From the NCBI GenBank assembly GCA_035626475.1, contig DASPNP010000063.1, forward strand, positions 1 to 64,000: 64,000 nucleotides of DNA. The letters run 5' to 3'. Below the pieces are notes generated by a model. That model was given only the letters and a program-made list of their open reading frames with translations. It was not told where the DNA came from and made no database searches. This DNA comes from DASPKT01 sp035626475 (GTDB lineage: Bacteria > Pseudomonadota > Alphaproteobacteria > Azospirillales > Azospirillaceae). Below, piece after piece: positions 16,358 through 24,634 of the stretch (the first letter of the stretch is position 1; each line of letters begins with the position of its first letter). Both the position numbers and the translations under genes were made by a program.

Positions 16358-16441
16358 GTAGGTCGCATGAAGCCGCAGGCGTAATGCGACATTCCACGGC
16401 CGGGGCGCGTCGCATTGCGGCTTCGCCTCCATGCGACCTAC
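16358..16441. repeat. Inverted repeat element, family E (REP/BIME-like)
   Basis: GTAGGTCGCATGAAGCCGC at 16358 onwards and GCGGCTTCGCCTCCATGCGACCTAC ending at 16441 face each other, each with an inner TGCGAC/GTCGCA stem. This resembles the paired palindromic units known from many proteobacterial genomes. It occupies the convergent junction between two secreted-protein genes and could fold into one long hairpin. Confidence 0.75.
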
Positions 16442-16468
16442 GATCCGGCTACGATCAGGCTCAACGCC

Positions 16469-16816
16469 TTAGTGGCACCACATCTCGCCATCGGGGCCCG
16501 GGTGGCAGCATTGCACGCCCAGCCCCTGGCGCTCGCGCACCAGCTTCTCCCAGTTGGCCAGCGCCTGGGCACGCAGGTTCGCCGCCTCCGGCGCGCCCGA
16601 CTCCACCGGCGCCTGAACGGCGGCCGCGGCGGCCGCGGCGGCGGCCGGGTCGTCCTTGGCGGCGGCGTCCTTCATGCGCTCCAGCGCGCGCTCATGGTCG
16701 GCCTGGGTGCAGTCCGCCCCCTCGAACAGCTTGCCGCACTCCTCCTGGGCGGAGGCCGGGACGGCGGTGAGGCCCAGGCACAGCAGGGCCAGGGCGGCGA
16801 CGGCGGAAAGGCGCAT
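16469..16816 (-). CDS. Small exported Cys/His-tailed protein in the zinc-type ABC operon
   Basis: A 115-residue protein with a signal peptide (MRLSAVAALALLCLGLTAVP, cleavage after ASA). The mature part is helical and Ala-rich (about nine consecutive Ala near residue 60). The C terminus, VQCCHPGPDGEMWCH, clusters three Cys and two His and looks like a metal site. Two further Cys occur at EECGKLFEGADC. It is the last gene after the ABC ATPase, permease and DUF3299 genes, only 15 bp away, so it is probably co-expressed. Family unknown. An in-frame TTG one codon earlier is possible. Confidence 0.72.
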   Translation of the reverse strand: MRLSAVAALALLCLGLTAVPASAQEECGKLFEGADCTQADHERALERMKDAAAKDDPAAAAAAAAAVQAPVESGAPEAANLRAQALANWEKLVRERQGLGVQCCHPGPDGEMWCH

Positions 16817-16831
16817 CAATAGGGCTTCCGG

Positions 16832-17341
16832 TCAGGAGTTCGGCTGGGTGGCGGCGTTCTCGAGCCGGTAGTAGAGGCCGTTCTCGTCCTCCGCCGAGAT
16901 GCGCAGCGTGCCCTTCAGATTCACCATGTCGTAGGTGAAGGCGACCGGCTCGGTCGTGCGCACCTCCACCAGGTCGGCGGAACCCGGCGGCGGGCAGAAG
17001 GGGCAGCTGGGAGCCAGCGCCGACAGCAGGAAGTGCGTCGTCTTCTCCTTCTGCTCCAGCGGGATCATGAAGCCGCCGATCAGCAGCTCCTTGCCGTCCA
17101 GCGCCTTCACCGCGTCGCCGAAGACCGCCTTGGTGCGCAGCTTGCCCTTGACCAGCGACTGCTCCTCGCGGACGTCGGCGATCTTGTCCCAGCCAAGCGT
17201 GGCGCGCGGGATGGCGTTGGGATTGTTCGGCTCGGCCTGGCTCGGGCGCGGCGGCGCCGGCCGCGTCTCCTGGGTCAGCGCCAGGGCGGAGCCCGACACC
17301 AGCAAGGCGGCGGCCAGCAGGGAGGCGGCGATACGGGACAT
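16832..17341 (-). CDS. DUF3299 domain protein, exported
   Basis: A 169-residue periplasmic protein with signal peptide MSRIAASLLAAALLVSGSAL. The DUF3299 core is visible: LLIGGFMIPLEQ near residue 93, then FLLSALAPSCPFCPPPG with a Cys-Pro-Phe-Cys motif near residue 117, then VEVRTTEPVAF. Known DUF3299 genes lie beside ABC transporters of the ZrgABCDE zinc-uptake type, as here. The CPFC motif suggests redox or metal binding; no mechanism is established. The start with GAGGG 8 nt upstream was preferred over a GTG five codons earlier. Confidence 0.88.
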   Translation of the reverse strand: MSRIAASLLAAALLVSGSALALTQETRPAPPRPSQAEPNNPNAIPRATLGWDKIADVREEQSLVKGKLRTKAVFGDAVKALDGKELLIGGFMIPLEQKEKTTHFLLSALAPSCPFCPPPGSADLVEVRTTEPVAFTYDMVNLKGTLRISAEDENGLYYRLENAATQPNS

Positions 17342-17368
17342 GGGACGGACCCTCACGATGCGGGAAGC

Positions 17369-18772
17369 TCAGCCGCGCGACAGCACGGACGACACGTCGG
17401 CGCGGTGGACCTGGATGGCCGGCAGCAGCGCCGCCAGGACCGAGATGCCCACCGCCAGCAGGAACAGATACGCCTCTTCGGCCAGGAAGAGGAAGCCCGT
17501 CATGCCCAGATCCTGCGCCTGGGGCACCAGCCGCCCCGCCAGCTCCGCCGCCGCATGGCCGATCGCCATGCCCAGCAGCGTGCCGGCCAGGCTGACGATC
17601 AGGCTCTCGGTCAGCAGCTGCGCCACCAGGTTGCCGCGCGTGGCGCCGAGGCTGCGCATCACCGCCAGGTCGTAGCGGCGCGCCTGGGTGCTGTTGTAGA
17701 GCGCGATGAAGACGCTGAGCGCGGCGCTGCCGATCAGCAGCAGGCCGAAGGCGCGGGCGGCGTCGAAGCCGACGCCCAGCAGCGACAGCAGCCGGGTCAG
17801 CTCGGTCGCCGGCGAGGCCGACTGCATCTGGCTGCCCTCGTTGATCTCGCGCGGCAGCCGGGCGGCGGCCAGCGGCGACTTGTAGCGGATCAGCAGGGCC
17901 GTGACCTCGCGCGGCTCGACATGCGCATGGGCATGATCCTCGGCGTGGTGATGGTCGTCACCCTCGGCGTGGTCATGGTCGTGGGCATGGTCGTCCCCGC
18001 CCAGCTTGCCGCCGCCCTTGCCGTGGTCGTGGTCGTGATCATGGTCGTGGCCCTTGGCGGTCGCCTTCCGGGACGCCTCGGCCTTCGCGGGCTGGGGCGC
18101 GGGCGGGACGGCGGTCGCCTCCGCCTTCGGATCGGCGTCGTGGTGGTGGACGTCGTGGACATGCCAGACGCTCTCCACCGGGGTCAGCACCAGCCGGTCG
18201 ACCACGCCGCCGGTGGGCTTCAGGATGCCGGTGACGGTGAAGGGCATGTCGGCATGCTCGCCTCCCATCGGCCCGCCGCCGCCCATGCCGTGGCTGCCGA
18301 CGAAGCTGTCGCCGACCTTCAGGTTGGTCTCGCGGGCGACCTTGGCGCCCAGCACCGCCTCCATCTGCCGGCCGTAGAGGGCGCCGTCCGCCAGCACGGC
18401 GCCGGCCTGGGTGAGGTAGTCGTGGGTGGTGCCGACGATGCGGAAGCCGTTGAAGCTGTCGCCCATGGCGAGCGGGATGGCGCTCTTGACCAGCGGGTGG
18501 GCGGCGAGCTTCTCGGCCTCGGCCAGCGGGATGTTCCCGGTGGGCACGTCAATCTGGTAGAGCGCCGAGAGGATCAGCTGCATCGGGCTGCCCTTGGCGC
18601 CCACCACCAGATCCACGCCCTCCGCGTCGCGCGACAGGCGCCGCTCCAGCTGCGTGCCGGCCAGCAGCAGGAAGACGATGGTGGCGACGCCCAGCGACAG
18701 CAGGGCCAGGTTCAGCGCCGTGTTCAGCGACCGCTGGCGCAGGTAGGCGAGGCTCAACGAGACGAGGTTCAT
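17369..18772 (-). CDS. ABC transporter permease (MacB/FtsX type) with a histidine-rich extracytoplasmic insert
   Basis: A 467-residue permease. One membrane helix at residues 18-40, a large extracytoplasmic region to about 325, then three C-terminal helices in the FtsX domain (RSLGATRGNLVAQLLTESLI at about 380). The extracytoplasmic part carries a segment of about 80 residues (near 203-283) with 20 histidines in HDHDHDHDH-, DDHHH- and HAHAH-type runs, a strong metal-binding signature. With the LolD-like ATPase (ATGA overlap) and DUF3299 it resembles the ZrgB/C/D zinc-import set of Vibrio. No separate His-rich ZrgA protein is present; the insert may replace it. Confidence 0.88.
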   Translation of the reverse strand: MNLVSLSLAYLRQRSLNTALNLALLSLGVATIVFLLLAGTQLERRLSRDAEGVDLVVGAKGSPMQLILSALYQIDVPTGNIPLAEAEKLAAHPLVKSAIPLAMGDSFNGFRIVGTTHDYLTQAGAVLADGALYGRQMEAVLGAKVARETNLKVGDSFVGSHGMGGGGPMGGEHADMPFTVTGILKPTGGVVDRLVLTPVESVWHVHDVHHHDADPKAEATAVPPAPQPAKAEASRKATAKGHDHDHDHDHGKGGGKLGGDDHAHDHDHAEGDDHHHAEDHAHAHVEPREVTALLIRYKSPLAAARLPREINEGSQMQSASPATELTRLLSLLGVGFDAARAFGLLLIGSAALSVFIALYNSTQARRYDLAVMRSLGATRGNLVAQLLTESLIVSLAGTLLGMAIGHAAAELAGRLVPQAQDLGMTGFLFLAEEAYLFLLAVGISVLAALLPAIQVHRADVSSVLSRG

Positions 18773-19431
18773 GCCGCCGCCCTCCGGGGCTCGTCCAGGT
18801 CCAGCCGGTCGGGGAAACGGTCCTTCAGCCGCTGGTCGTGGGTGGCGATCACCAGCGTGGCACCGGCCGCCCCGGCGCGCTCCAGCAGCAGCTCCAGCAC
18901 CTTCGCGCAGTTGGCGTCGTCCAGGGCGGAGGTCGGCTCGTCCGCCAGAATCAGGCGGGGCCGGTTCACCACCGCCCGGGCGATGGCGACGCGCTGCTGT
19001 TCGCCGAGCGACAGCTCGTGCGGCTTGGCGCCCAGCCGGTCGCCCAGGCCGACGCCGGCCAGTGCGTCGCGCACGGCGTTCGCGTCCTGCGGCAGTCCGG
19101 CCAGCCACTGGGCCAGCCGCAGATTGTCGGCGATCGACAGCGCCGCCACCAGATGCAGCGTCTGGAAGACGATGCCCAGCGTGCGGCCGCGGAACCGGTC
19201 CTGCGCCGTGCCCGAGAGCGCCCAGACATCCTGCCCGGCGACGCGCACCGTTCCCTCGGTCGGACGCCGCAGACCCGCCAGCGCGTGCATCAGCGTGGTC
19301 TTGCCCGACCCGCTGGGCCCCAGCAGCAGGCTGTGCCGCCCGGCGGGCAGGCTCCAGCGCGGCAGCTCCAGCACCGTGCGCCCGCCGATGACATGGCGCA
19401 GCCCCTCGATCTCGATCAGCGTCTCGGCCAC
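18769..19431 (-). CDS. ABC transporter ATP-binding protein (LolD/MacB type)
   Basis: A 220-residue ATPase. Walker A GPSGSGKT near residue 39, signature LSLGEQQR near 142 (LSLGE instead of LSGGE), Walker [13 protein letters not shown] near 162, switch His in ATHDQRL. The GTG start at 19431 lies 7 nt after GGGGAG and gives the expected length; the upstream extension runs into repeat A2. It is the first gene of the operon and its stop overlaps the permease start as ATGA. Together they form a zinc-type or lipoprotein-type transporter; the His-rich permease favours metal. Confidence 0.88.
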   Translation of the reverse strand: MAETLIEIEGLRHVIGGRTVLELPRWSLPAGRHSLLLGPSGSGKTTLMHALAGLRRPTEGTVRVAGQDVWALSGTAQDRFRGRTLGIVFQTLHLVAALSIADNLRLAQWLAGLPQDANAVRDALAGVGLGDRLGAKPHELSLGEQQRVAIARAVVNRPRLILADEPTSALDDANCAKVLELLLERAGAAGATLVIATHDQRLKDRFPDRLDLDEPRRAAA

Positions 19432-19492
19432 TGCCCACTCCCCGGAAATTCGCCGAAAGTTATGGGGATGGCGGAGGGGAGCCGCAAGGGCG

Positions 19493-19508
19493 GTAACGCG
19501 GCGGTTAC
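19493..19508. promoter_or_regulatory. Short palindrome upstream of the zinc-type ABC operon
   Basis: GTAAC at 19493-19497 and GTTAC at 19504-19508 are reverse complements around GCGGCG, 62 bp upstream of the operon's GTG start. Position suits an operator, for example for a zinc-responsive regulator, but the arms are short and it does not match a Zur consensus I can recall. Confidence 0.3.
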
Positions 19509-19520
19509 AGAGGCGGGCGC

Positions 19521-19721
19521 CCTTATCCTTCTCCCCTTGCGGGAGAAGGAGGGACCCGTTGCGATAGCAACGGGGGGATGAGGGGTGGACCGGCCGCAGG
19601 CCGGGCCTTCTCGATGACTGTTCTTTGCACGGAGGTTGAGAACGTCCGGCTGCGCCGTCCGACCCCTCACCCTTCCCACGCTGCGCGTGGGCCCCTTCCC
19701 TCTCCCGCAAGGGGCGAGGGA
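19521..19721. repeat. Intergenic palindromic repeat, family A, copy 2
   Basis: Same orientation and ends as the copy at 14604 (CCTTATCCTTCTCCCCTTGC ... CTCTCCCGCAAGGGG), with the internal stem replaced by CCGTTGCGATAGCAACGG. It lies in the 300-bp gap between the ABC ATPase start and the 3' end of the sirtuin gene, both on the minus strand. It is the only family A copy here not at a convergent junction. Nothing else is seen in this gap apart from the short palindrome at 19493. Confidence 0.85.
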
Positions 19722-19731
19722 AAGTGGCGCT

Positions 19732-20454
19732 TCACCCCCGCAGCAATTCCTCTACGAACGCCGGCACCAGCTCCGTCGCCGGACCCTCGCGGCGCTGCTC
19801 GAACAGGGTGGCGCCGGCCGAGGGCTCCAGGTTCAGCTCCAGGGTGCGGGCGCCGGATGCCCGCGCCTCCTGCACGAAGCCGGCGGCGGGGTAGACGTTG
19901 CCGGAAGTGCCGATGGAGACGAAGAGGCCGCAATCGCCCAGCACGCCGTAGATGCGCTCCATCTCCAGTGGCATCTCGCCGAACCAGACGACGTGCGGGC
20001 GCAGCGTGCCCGGCATGCCGCAGCGCGGGCACACCGTCCCGACGTCCAGATCCTCGCGCCACTCATGGATGCTGCGGCACATGGTGCAGCGGGCCTTCAG
20101 CAGCTCGCCATGCATGTGGATCAGGTTGCGGCTGCCGGCGCGGTCATGCAGGTCGTCGATGTTCTGCGTGACCAGCAGCATCCCGCCCGGCCACTCCCGT
20201 TCCAGCCGGGCCAGCGCGTGGTGGGCGGCGTTGGGCTGCACCTTGGCGTCCAGCAGGCCGCGGCGGCGGGCGTTGTAGAAGCCCTGGACCTTGCACGGGT
20301 CGCGCTGGAACGCCTCGGGCGTGGCGACGTCCTCGATCCGCACCGTCGCCCAGATGCCGTCGGCGTCGCGGAAGGTGTGCAGCCCCGACTCCCGGCTGAT
20401 GCCGGCGCCGGTCAGGATCACGATGGGCTCGGTCTTCGGGATATGCAGGGTCAT
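19732..20454 (-). CDS. cobB: NAD-dependent protein deacylase, class III sirtuin
   Basis: A 240-residue Sir2-family enzyme that removes lysine acyl groups using NAD+. Visible: ILTGAGISRESGLHTFR (residues 13-29), TQNIDDLHDRAG, the catalytic His in IHMHGELLKARC, the zinc Cys pairs CTMC and CPRC, and GTSGNVYPAAGF. The motif FYNARRRGL provides the Tyr and Arg that bind negatively charged acyl groups in SIRT5/CobB-type enzymes, so desuccinylase activity is likely as well as deacetylation. Divergent from the phosphatase gene. Confidence 0.93.
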   Translation of the reverse strand: MTLHIPKTEPIVILTGAGISRESGLHTFRDADGIWATVRIEDVATPEAFQRDPCKVQGFYNARRRGLLDAKVQPNAAHHALARLEREWPGGMLLVTQNIDDLHDRAGSRNLIHMHGELLKARCTMCRSIHEWREDLDVGTVCPRCGMPGTLRPHVVWFGEMPLEMERIYGVLGDCGLFVSIGTSGNVYPAAGFVQEARASGARTLELNLEPSAGATLFEQRREGPATELVPAFVEELLRG

Positions 20455-20480
20455 GCGGGCGAGCTTGTCATGACGGCGGT

Positions 20481-20512
20481 GGCCCCTTCAAGCGGCGGCC
20501 CCTTCAAGCGGC
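20481..20512. repeat. Perfect tandem duplication of 16 bp
   Basis: GGCCCCTTCAAGCGGC occurs twice back to back (20481-20496, 20497-20512) in the divergent spacer between the sirtuin and phosphatase genes. Likely a slippage product; it could alter promoter spacing. Confidence 0.8.
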
Positions 20513-20563
20513 GGAACGCCGCTGCTAGGGTGCGGGCGTCTCAGCCCGTGGGAACAGCGCGCC

Positions 20564-21058
20564 ATGCCCGAAATCTCCGTCCTTTTCGTCTGCACCGGGA
20601 ACATCTGCCGCTCGCCCACCGCCGACGGGGTGTTCCGGCACAAGGTGCGGGAGGCCGGGCTGGAGGGCCGGGTGCGGGTCGACGGCGCCGGCACCCACGC
20701 CTACCACGTCGGCGAGGCGCCCGACCCGCGCACGGTCGCCTGCGCCAAGCGGCGCGGCTACGACCTGTCGCCGTTGCGGGCCCGCAAGGTGGCGGCGGCC
20801 GACTTCCGCACCCACGACCTGATCCTCGCCATGGACCAGGGTCACCGCCGCATCCTGGAGCGCCTCGCCCCGGACGCCGAGGCCCGCTCCCGCATCCACC
20901 TGTTCACCGACTTCCTGGAGGGGCGCTGGAAGGGCGCCGACGTGCCCGACCCCTATTACGGCGAGGAGACGCACTTCACGGAGGTGCTGGACATGGTTGA
21001 GGCGGGGGCCGACGCGCTGCTGGCGGAGGTGCGGCGGCTGGAGCGGCGGCCCGGCTGA
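20564..21058 (+). CDS. Low-molecular-weight protein-tyrosine phosphatase
   Basis: A 164-residue cytoplasmic phosphatase. The P-loop CTGNICRS has the nucleophile at C10 and Arg at 16. The general acid lies in DVPDPYYG near residue 128. LILAMDQGHRRIL is the conserved strand between them. Length fits the family. Bacterial members dephosphorylate tyrosine kinases of exopolysaccharide systems or act on small phospho-compounds such as arsenate; no ars or exopolysaccharide gene is adjacent, so the target is open. Confidence 0.93.
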   Translation: MPEISVLFVCTGNICRSPTADGVFRHKVREAGLEGRVRVDGAGTHAYHVGEAPDPRTVACAKRRGYDLSPLRARKVAAADFRTHDLILAMDQGHRRILERLAPDAEARSRIHLFTDFLEGRWKGADVPDPYYGEETHFTEVLDMVEAGADALLAEVRRLERRPG

Positions 21059-21147
21059 GGCTTGGTAGCACCCGTCGGGAGTGGTAGCTTCGGCCCCTGC
21101 CCGCGCCCATATGAGCGCAGCTTCCCGGCACCTTGCGCGCGATCTCC

Positions 21148-23826
21148 ATGCCCGACATCAATGAAGCCCCGAGTTCCGCCGTCACGCCGATGATGGCGCA
21201 GTATCTGGAGATCAAGCGGCAGCACCCGGACTGCATGCTGTTCTACCGGATGGGCGATTTCTACGAGCTGTTCTTCGAGGACGCGGTCCAGGCGGCGCGC
21301 GCGCTGGACATCACGCTGACCAAGCGCGGCCTGCATCTGGGGGAGGAGATCCCCATGTGCGGCGTGCCGGTGCACAGCCATGAGAGCTATCTGTCGCGCC
21401 TGATCCGCCAGGGCTTCCGCGTCGCCATCTGCGAGCAGACCGAGGACCCGGCCGAGGCGAAGAAGCGCGGGTCGAAGTCCGTCGTCCGGCGCGAGGTCAT
21501 CCGCGTCGTCACCCCTGGCACCATCACCGAGGATGGGTTGCTGGACGCGCGGTCCAACAACTACCTCGCGGCGCTGGCGGAGGCGGCCGGGGGCTTGGGC
21601 CTCGCCTGGCTGGACCTGTCCACCGGCGAGCTGACGCTGCAGCCGGTGGAGAAGGCGGGGCTGCCGGCCGCACTAGCGCGCCTGTCGCCGGGCGAGCTGC
21701 TGATGCCCGAGCGCTTGGCGCAGCAGCCCGATCTGTTCGAGCTGTGGGCGGAGTGGCGCGAACGGCTGACGGTGCAGCCCAATTCCCGCTTCGACAGCGA
21801 GAATGGCCGCCAGCGCCTGCTGGCGCTCTACGATGTCGGCACGCTGGACGCCTTCGGCAGCTTCACGCGGGGCGAGGTCGCCGCCGCCGGCGCGCTGGTC
21901 GACTATGTCGAGTTGACGCAGAAGGGCAAGCTGCCGCGCCTCGACCGGCCCCGGCGCCTCGCCACCGGCGCGGTCATGGAGATCGACCCGGCCAGCCGCC
22001 GCAACCTGGAGCTGGTGCGCACCCTCACCGGCGAGCGCAAGGGCAGCCTGCTCGCCGCCGTCGACCGCACGGTGACCGGCGCCGGCGCCCGGCTGCTGGC
22101 GGCGCATCTGTCCGCGCCCCTGACCGACCCTGTCCGCATCGACCGGCGCCTGGACATGGTGTCCTTCTTCCACGACCAGGAGCATCTGCGGGTCGACGTC
22201 CGCGACTGCCTGAAGCGGGCGCCCGACCTGGAGCGCTCCCTCTCCCGACTGGCGCTGGGACGGGGGAGCCCGCGCGACCTCGCCTGCGTGCGCGACGGGC
22301 TGGAGCGGGCGGCCGACCTGAAGCACCGGCTGCGCGATGGCTTCGCCGGATCGCTGCCCGACGGGCTGGGCGCCGTGGTGCGCGACCTGGGCGAGCACGG
22401 GGCCCTGACCGACCGGCTGCGCGAGGCGCTGGGGCCGGAGCTGCCGTTGCAGGCGCGTGACGGCGGCTTCATCGCCCGGGGCTTCCACCCGGCGCTGGAC
22501 GAACTGGTCCTGCTCCGCGACGACAGCCGCCGCCACATCGCCAACCTGCAGGCCAAATATTGCGAGGCGACCGGCATCGGCTCGCTGAAGATCCGGCACA
22601 ACAATGTGCTGGGCTATTACATCGAGGTCACGCCCGTCCATGCCGACAAGCTGATGGCGGGGGAGGCGCGCGCGACCTTCATCCACCGGCAGACCCTGGC
22701 GAACTGCGTGCGCTTCACCACGGTGGAGCTGTCCGACCTGGAGCGGCGCGTCGGCGAGGCGGCGGACAAGGCCCTGGCGCTGGAGCTGGAGCTGTTCGAG
22801 GAGCTGTGCCGGGAGACGCTCGGCCACGCCGACGCCATCGCCACGGCGGCCCACGCGCTGGCGGCGCTGGACGTGGTGTCGTCCCTGGCCGAACTGGCGG
22901 CCGAGCGGCGCTGGTGCCGCCCGGTGCTGCTGGACGGGACCGACTTCGACATCCGTGCCGGCCGCCATCCGGTGGTGGAGGAGGCGCTGGAGGCGCAAGG
23001 CGCGGCCGGCAGCTTCGTCGCCAACGACTGCGACCTGTCCGACCGGCAGCGCCTGTGGCTGCTGACCGGCCCGAACATGGCCGGCAAGTCCACCTTCCTG
23101 CGCCAGAACGCGCTGATCGCCGTGCTGGCGCAGATGGGCAGCTTCGTGCCGGCCGGGAGCGCCCGCATCGGCGTGGTCGACAAGCTGTTCAGCCGCGTGG
23201 GCGCCGCCGACGACCTGGCGCGCGGCCGCTCCACCTTCATGGTGGAGATGGTGGAGACGGCCGGCATCCTGAACCAGGCTACGGCCCGCAGCCTGGTGAT
23301 CCTCGACGAGATCGGCCGCGGCACCGCCACCTTCGACGGCCTTTCCATCGCCTGGGCCTGCGTCGAGCATCTGCACGAGGTGACGCGCTGCCGCGCGCTG
23401 TTCGCCACGCATTACCACGAGCTGACGACGCTGGCGGCCAAGCTCCCGGCGCTGGCCCCCCACACCATGCGCATCAAGGAATGGCAGGGCGAGGTGGTGT
23501 TCCTGCACGAGGTCGCCGCCGGCGCCGCCGACCGCAGCTACGGCATCCACGTCGCCCGCCTGGCCGGCCTGCCCGCCCCGGTCATCCACCGGGCCGAGCA
23601 GGTGCTGAAGGTGCTGGAGCAGGGCGAGCAGGGCGGCGCCGTCGCGCGCCTCGCCGACGATCTGCCGCTGTTCAGCGCGCTCACCAAGCGCCCCGCCCCG
23701 GCGCCGTCCGCCCCGGAGCCCGGCCCCTCCCCCGTTGAGGAGGCGCTGCGCGCGGTGAACCCCGATGAGCTGACCCCCCGGCAGGCGCTGGAGGAGTTGT
23801 ATCGCCTCAGGGGGATGGTGCGCTGA
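21148..23826 (+). CDS. mutS: DNA mismatch repair protein MutS
   Basis: Recognises mismatches and recruits MutL. 892 residues with the full MutS I to V order. The mismatch-wedge motif FYE is at residues 38-40 (RMGDFYELF). Connector, core and clamp domains follow. The ATPase has Walker A GPNMAGKS near 641, Walker [12 protein letters not shown] near 718, and the conserved THYHEL. The C-terminal Pro-rich linker and the short helical tail ([17 protein letters not shown]) match the tetramerisation region. The ATG at 21148 was preferred over TTG at 21133; neither has a clear SD. Confidence 0.97.
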   Translation: MPDINEAPSSAVTPMMAQYLEIKRQHPDCMLFYRMGDFYELFFEDAVQAARALDITLTKRGLHLGEEIPMCGVPVHSHESYLSRLIRQGFRVAICEQTEDPAEAKKRGSKSVVRREVIRVVTPGTITEDGLLDARSNNYLAALAEAAGGLGLAWLDLSTGELTLQPVEKAGLPAALARLSPGELLMPERLAQQPDLFELWAEWRERLTVQPNSRFDSENGRQRLLALYDVGTLDAFGSFTRGEVAAAGALVDYVELTQKGKLPRLDRPRRLATGAVMEIDPASRRNLELVRTLTGERKGSLLAAVDRTVTGAGARLLAAHLSAPLTDPVRIDRRLDMVSFFHDQEHLRVDVRDCLKRAPDLERSLSRLALGRGSPRDLACVRDGLERAADLKHRLRDGFAGSLPDGLGAVVRDLGEHGALTDRLREALGPELPLQARDGGFIARGFHPALDELVLLRDDSRRHIANLQAKYCEATGIGSLKIRHNNVLGYYIEVTPVHADKLMAGEARATFIHRQTLANCVRFTTVELSDLERRVGEAADKALALELELFEELCRETLGHADAIATAAHALAALDVVSSLAELAAERRWCRPVLLDGTDFDIRAGRHPVVEEALEAQGAAGSFVANDCDLSDRQRLWLLTGPNMAGKSTFLRQNALIAVLAQMGSFVPAGSARIGVVDKLFSRVGAADDLARGRSTFMVEMVETAGILNQATARSLVILDEIGRGTATFDGLSIAWACVEHLHEVTRCRALFATHYHELTTLAAKLPALAPHTMRIKEWQGEVVFLHEVAAGAADRSYGIHVARLAGLPAPVIHRAEQVLKVLEQGEQGGAVARLADDLPLFSALTKRPAPAPSAPEPGPSPVEEALRAVNPDELTPRQALEELYRLRGMVR

Positions 23827-23869
23827 TCTCGGATCGGTTCAGATACCGCCGGTTGCGCAATCCCTAACC

Positions 23870-23994
23870 GTCATCCCGGCGCAAGCCGGGACCCAGGGGT
23901 TGCAGCGGGATGCGGCGGATGCAGCACCGGATCTTGTTGCTTCATCGATCGAGCATGGCTGCAACTCCTGGGCCCCGGCTTGCGCCGGGGTGAC
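23870..23994. repeat. Intergenic palindromic repeat, family B, copy 1
   Basis: Starts GTCATCCCGGCGCAAGCCGG and ends in the near mirror CCGGCTTGCGCCGGGGTGAC. Each end is itself a hairpin, followed inward by ACCCAGG(G)GTTGCAGC or its complement and a short GCTTCATCGAT-type core. Other copies at 28038, 30458 and 48522. It lies between the tandem genes mutS and a DHFR-like reductase. Confidence 0.85.
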
Positions 23995-24037
23995 GGGATG
24001 AAGGGCGCAACGCAGGTAACAACTAACGAGAGCCCCC

Positions 24038-24571
24038 ATGTCCACCCCCCTGATCCGCTACCACGCCGCCATGAGCCTGGACGGCTTCATCGCCGACCGC
24101 GAGGGCGGGGTGCATTGGCTGGAGGGGCATCCCGAACCGACCATCGATTTCGGCGCCTTCATGGAGCGGCATCCGACGCTGGTCATGGGCCGCAGCACCT
24201 ACGACCAGTGCCTGGGGTTCGGCTGGCCCTATGGCGGCAGGCGGGTGGTGGTGCTGACCTCGAAGCCGCTCGCGCCGGACGCGCCGGAGGGCGTTGCCGC
24301 CTGGAGCGGTCCCGTTCCGGAACTGGCGCGGCGGTTGCGGGCGGAGACGGTGGGCGGCGACATCTGGATCGTCGGCGGCGGCAAGGTGGCCCAGGCATTC
24401 CTGGAGGCCGGCGAGATCGACCGGCTGGACGTCGCCATCATCCCGGAGGTGCTGGGCGGCGGCATCCCGCTGCTGTCCGGCGGGACCCGGGGCTGCCGGC
24501 TGGAGCTGTTGGAGCAGGGCCGCTACCCCAGCGGCATCGCGCGGCTGGAATACGCGGTGGCCCGCCCTTAA
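24038..24571 (+). CDS. Dihydrofolate reductase family protein (RibD C-terminal-like)
   Basis: A 177-residue NADPH-dependent reductase-like protein. It begins IRYHAAMSLDGFIAD, the usual opening of the RibD_C/DHFR fold, with LVMGRSTYDQCLGFG near residue 48, VVVLTSKPL near 69 and the nucleotide-binding IWIVGGGKVAQAFLEAG near 108. Members reduce pterin or flavin precursors or confer resistance; the true folate enzyme is usually FolA elsewhere. No rib genes are nearby. Stand-alone gene with SD-like ACGAGAG. Confidence 0.85.
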   Translation: MSTPLIRYHAAMSLDGFIADREGGVHWLEGHPEPTIDFGAFMERHPTLVMGRSTYDQCLGFGWPYGGRRVVVLTSKPLAPDAPEGVAAWSGPVPELARRLRAETVGGDIWIVGGGKVAQAFLEAGEIDRLDVAIIPEVLGGGIPLLSGGTRGCRLELLEQGRYPSGIARLEYAVARP

Positions 24572-24634
24572 GCGGACCTGCCCGCACCCCGCCCGCCATG
24601 CTAGCCTCCCCGGCAAAACGCCAGGGAGGCACCC

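Noticed and set aside
17033..19567. Plus-strand frame of 844 codons across the zinc-type ABC operon
   Set aside because: Antisense shadow; the minus strand has consecutive coupled genes with Walker motifs and an FtsX domain.
21133..21148. TTG at 21133 as the mutS start
   Set aside because: It adds only five residues of non-conserved sequence and neither start has a clear SD; the ATG is preferred.
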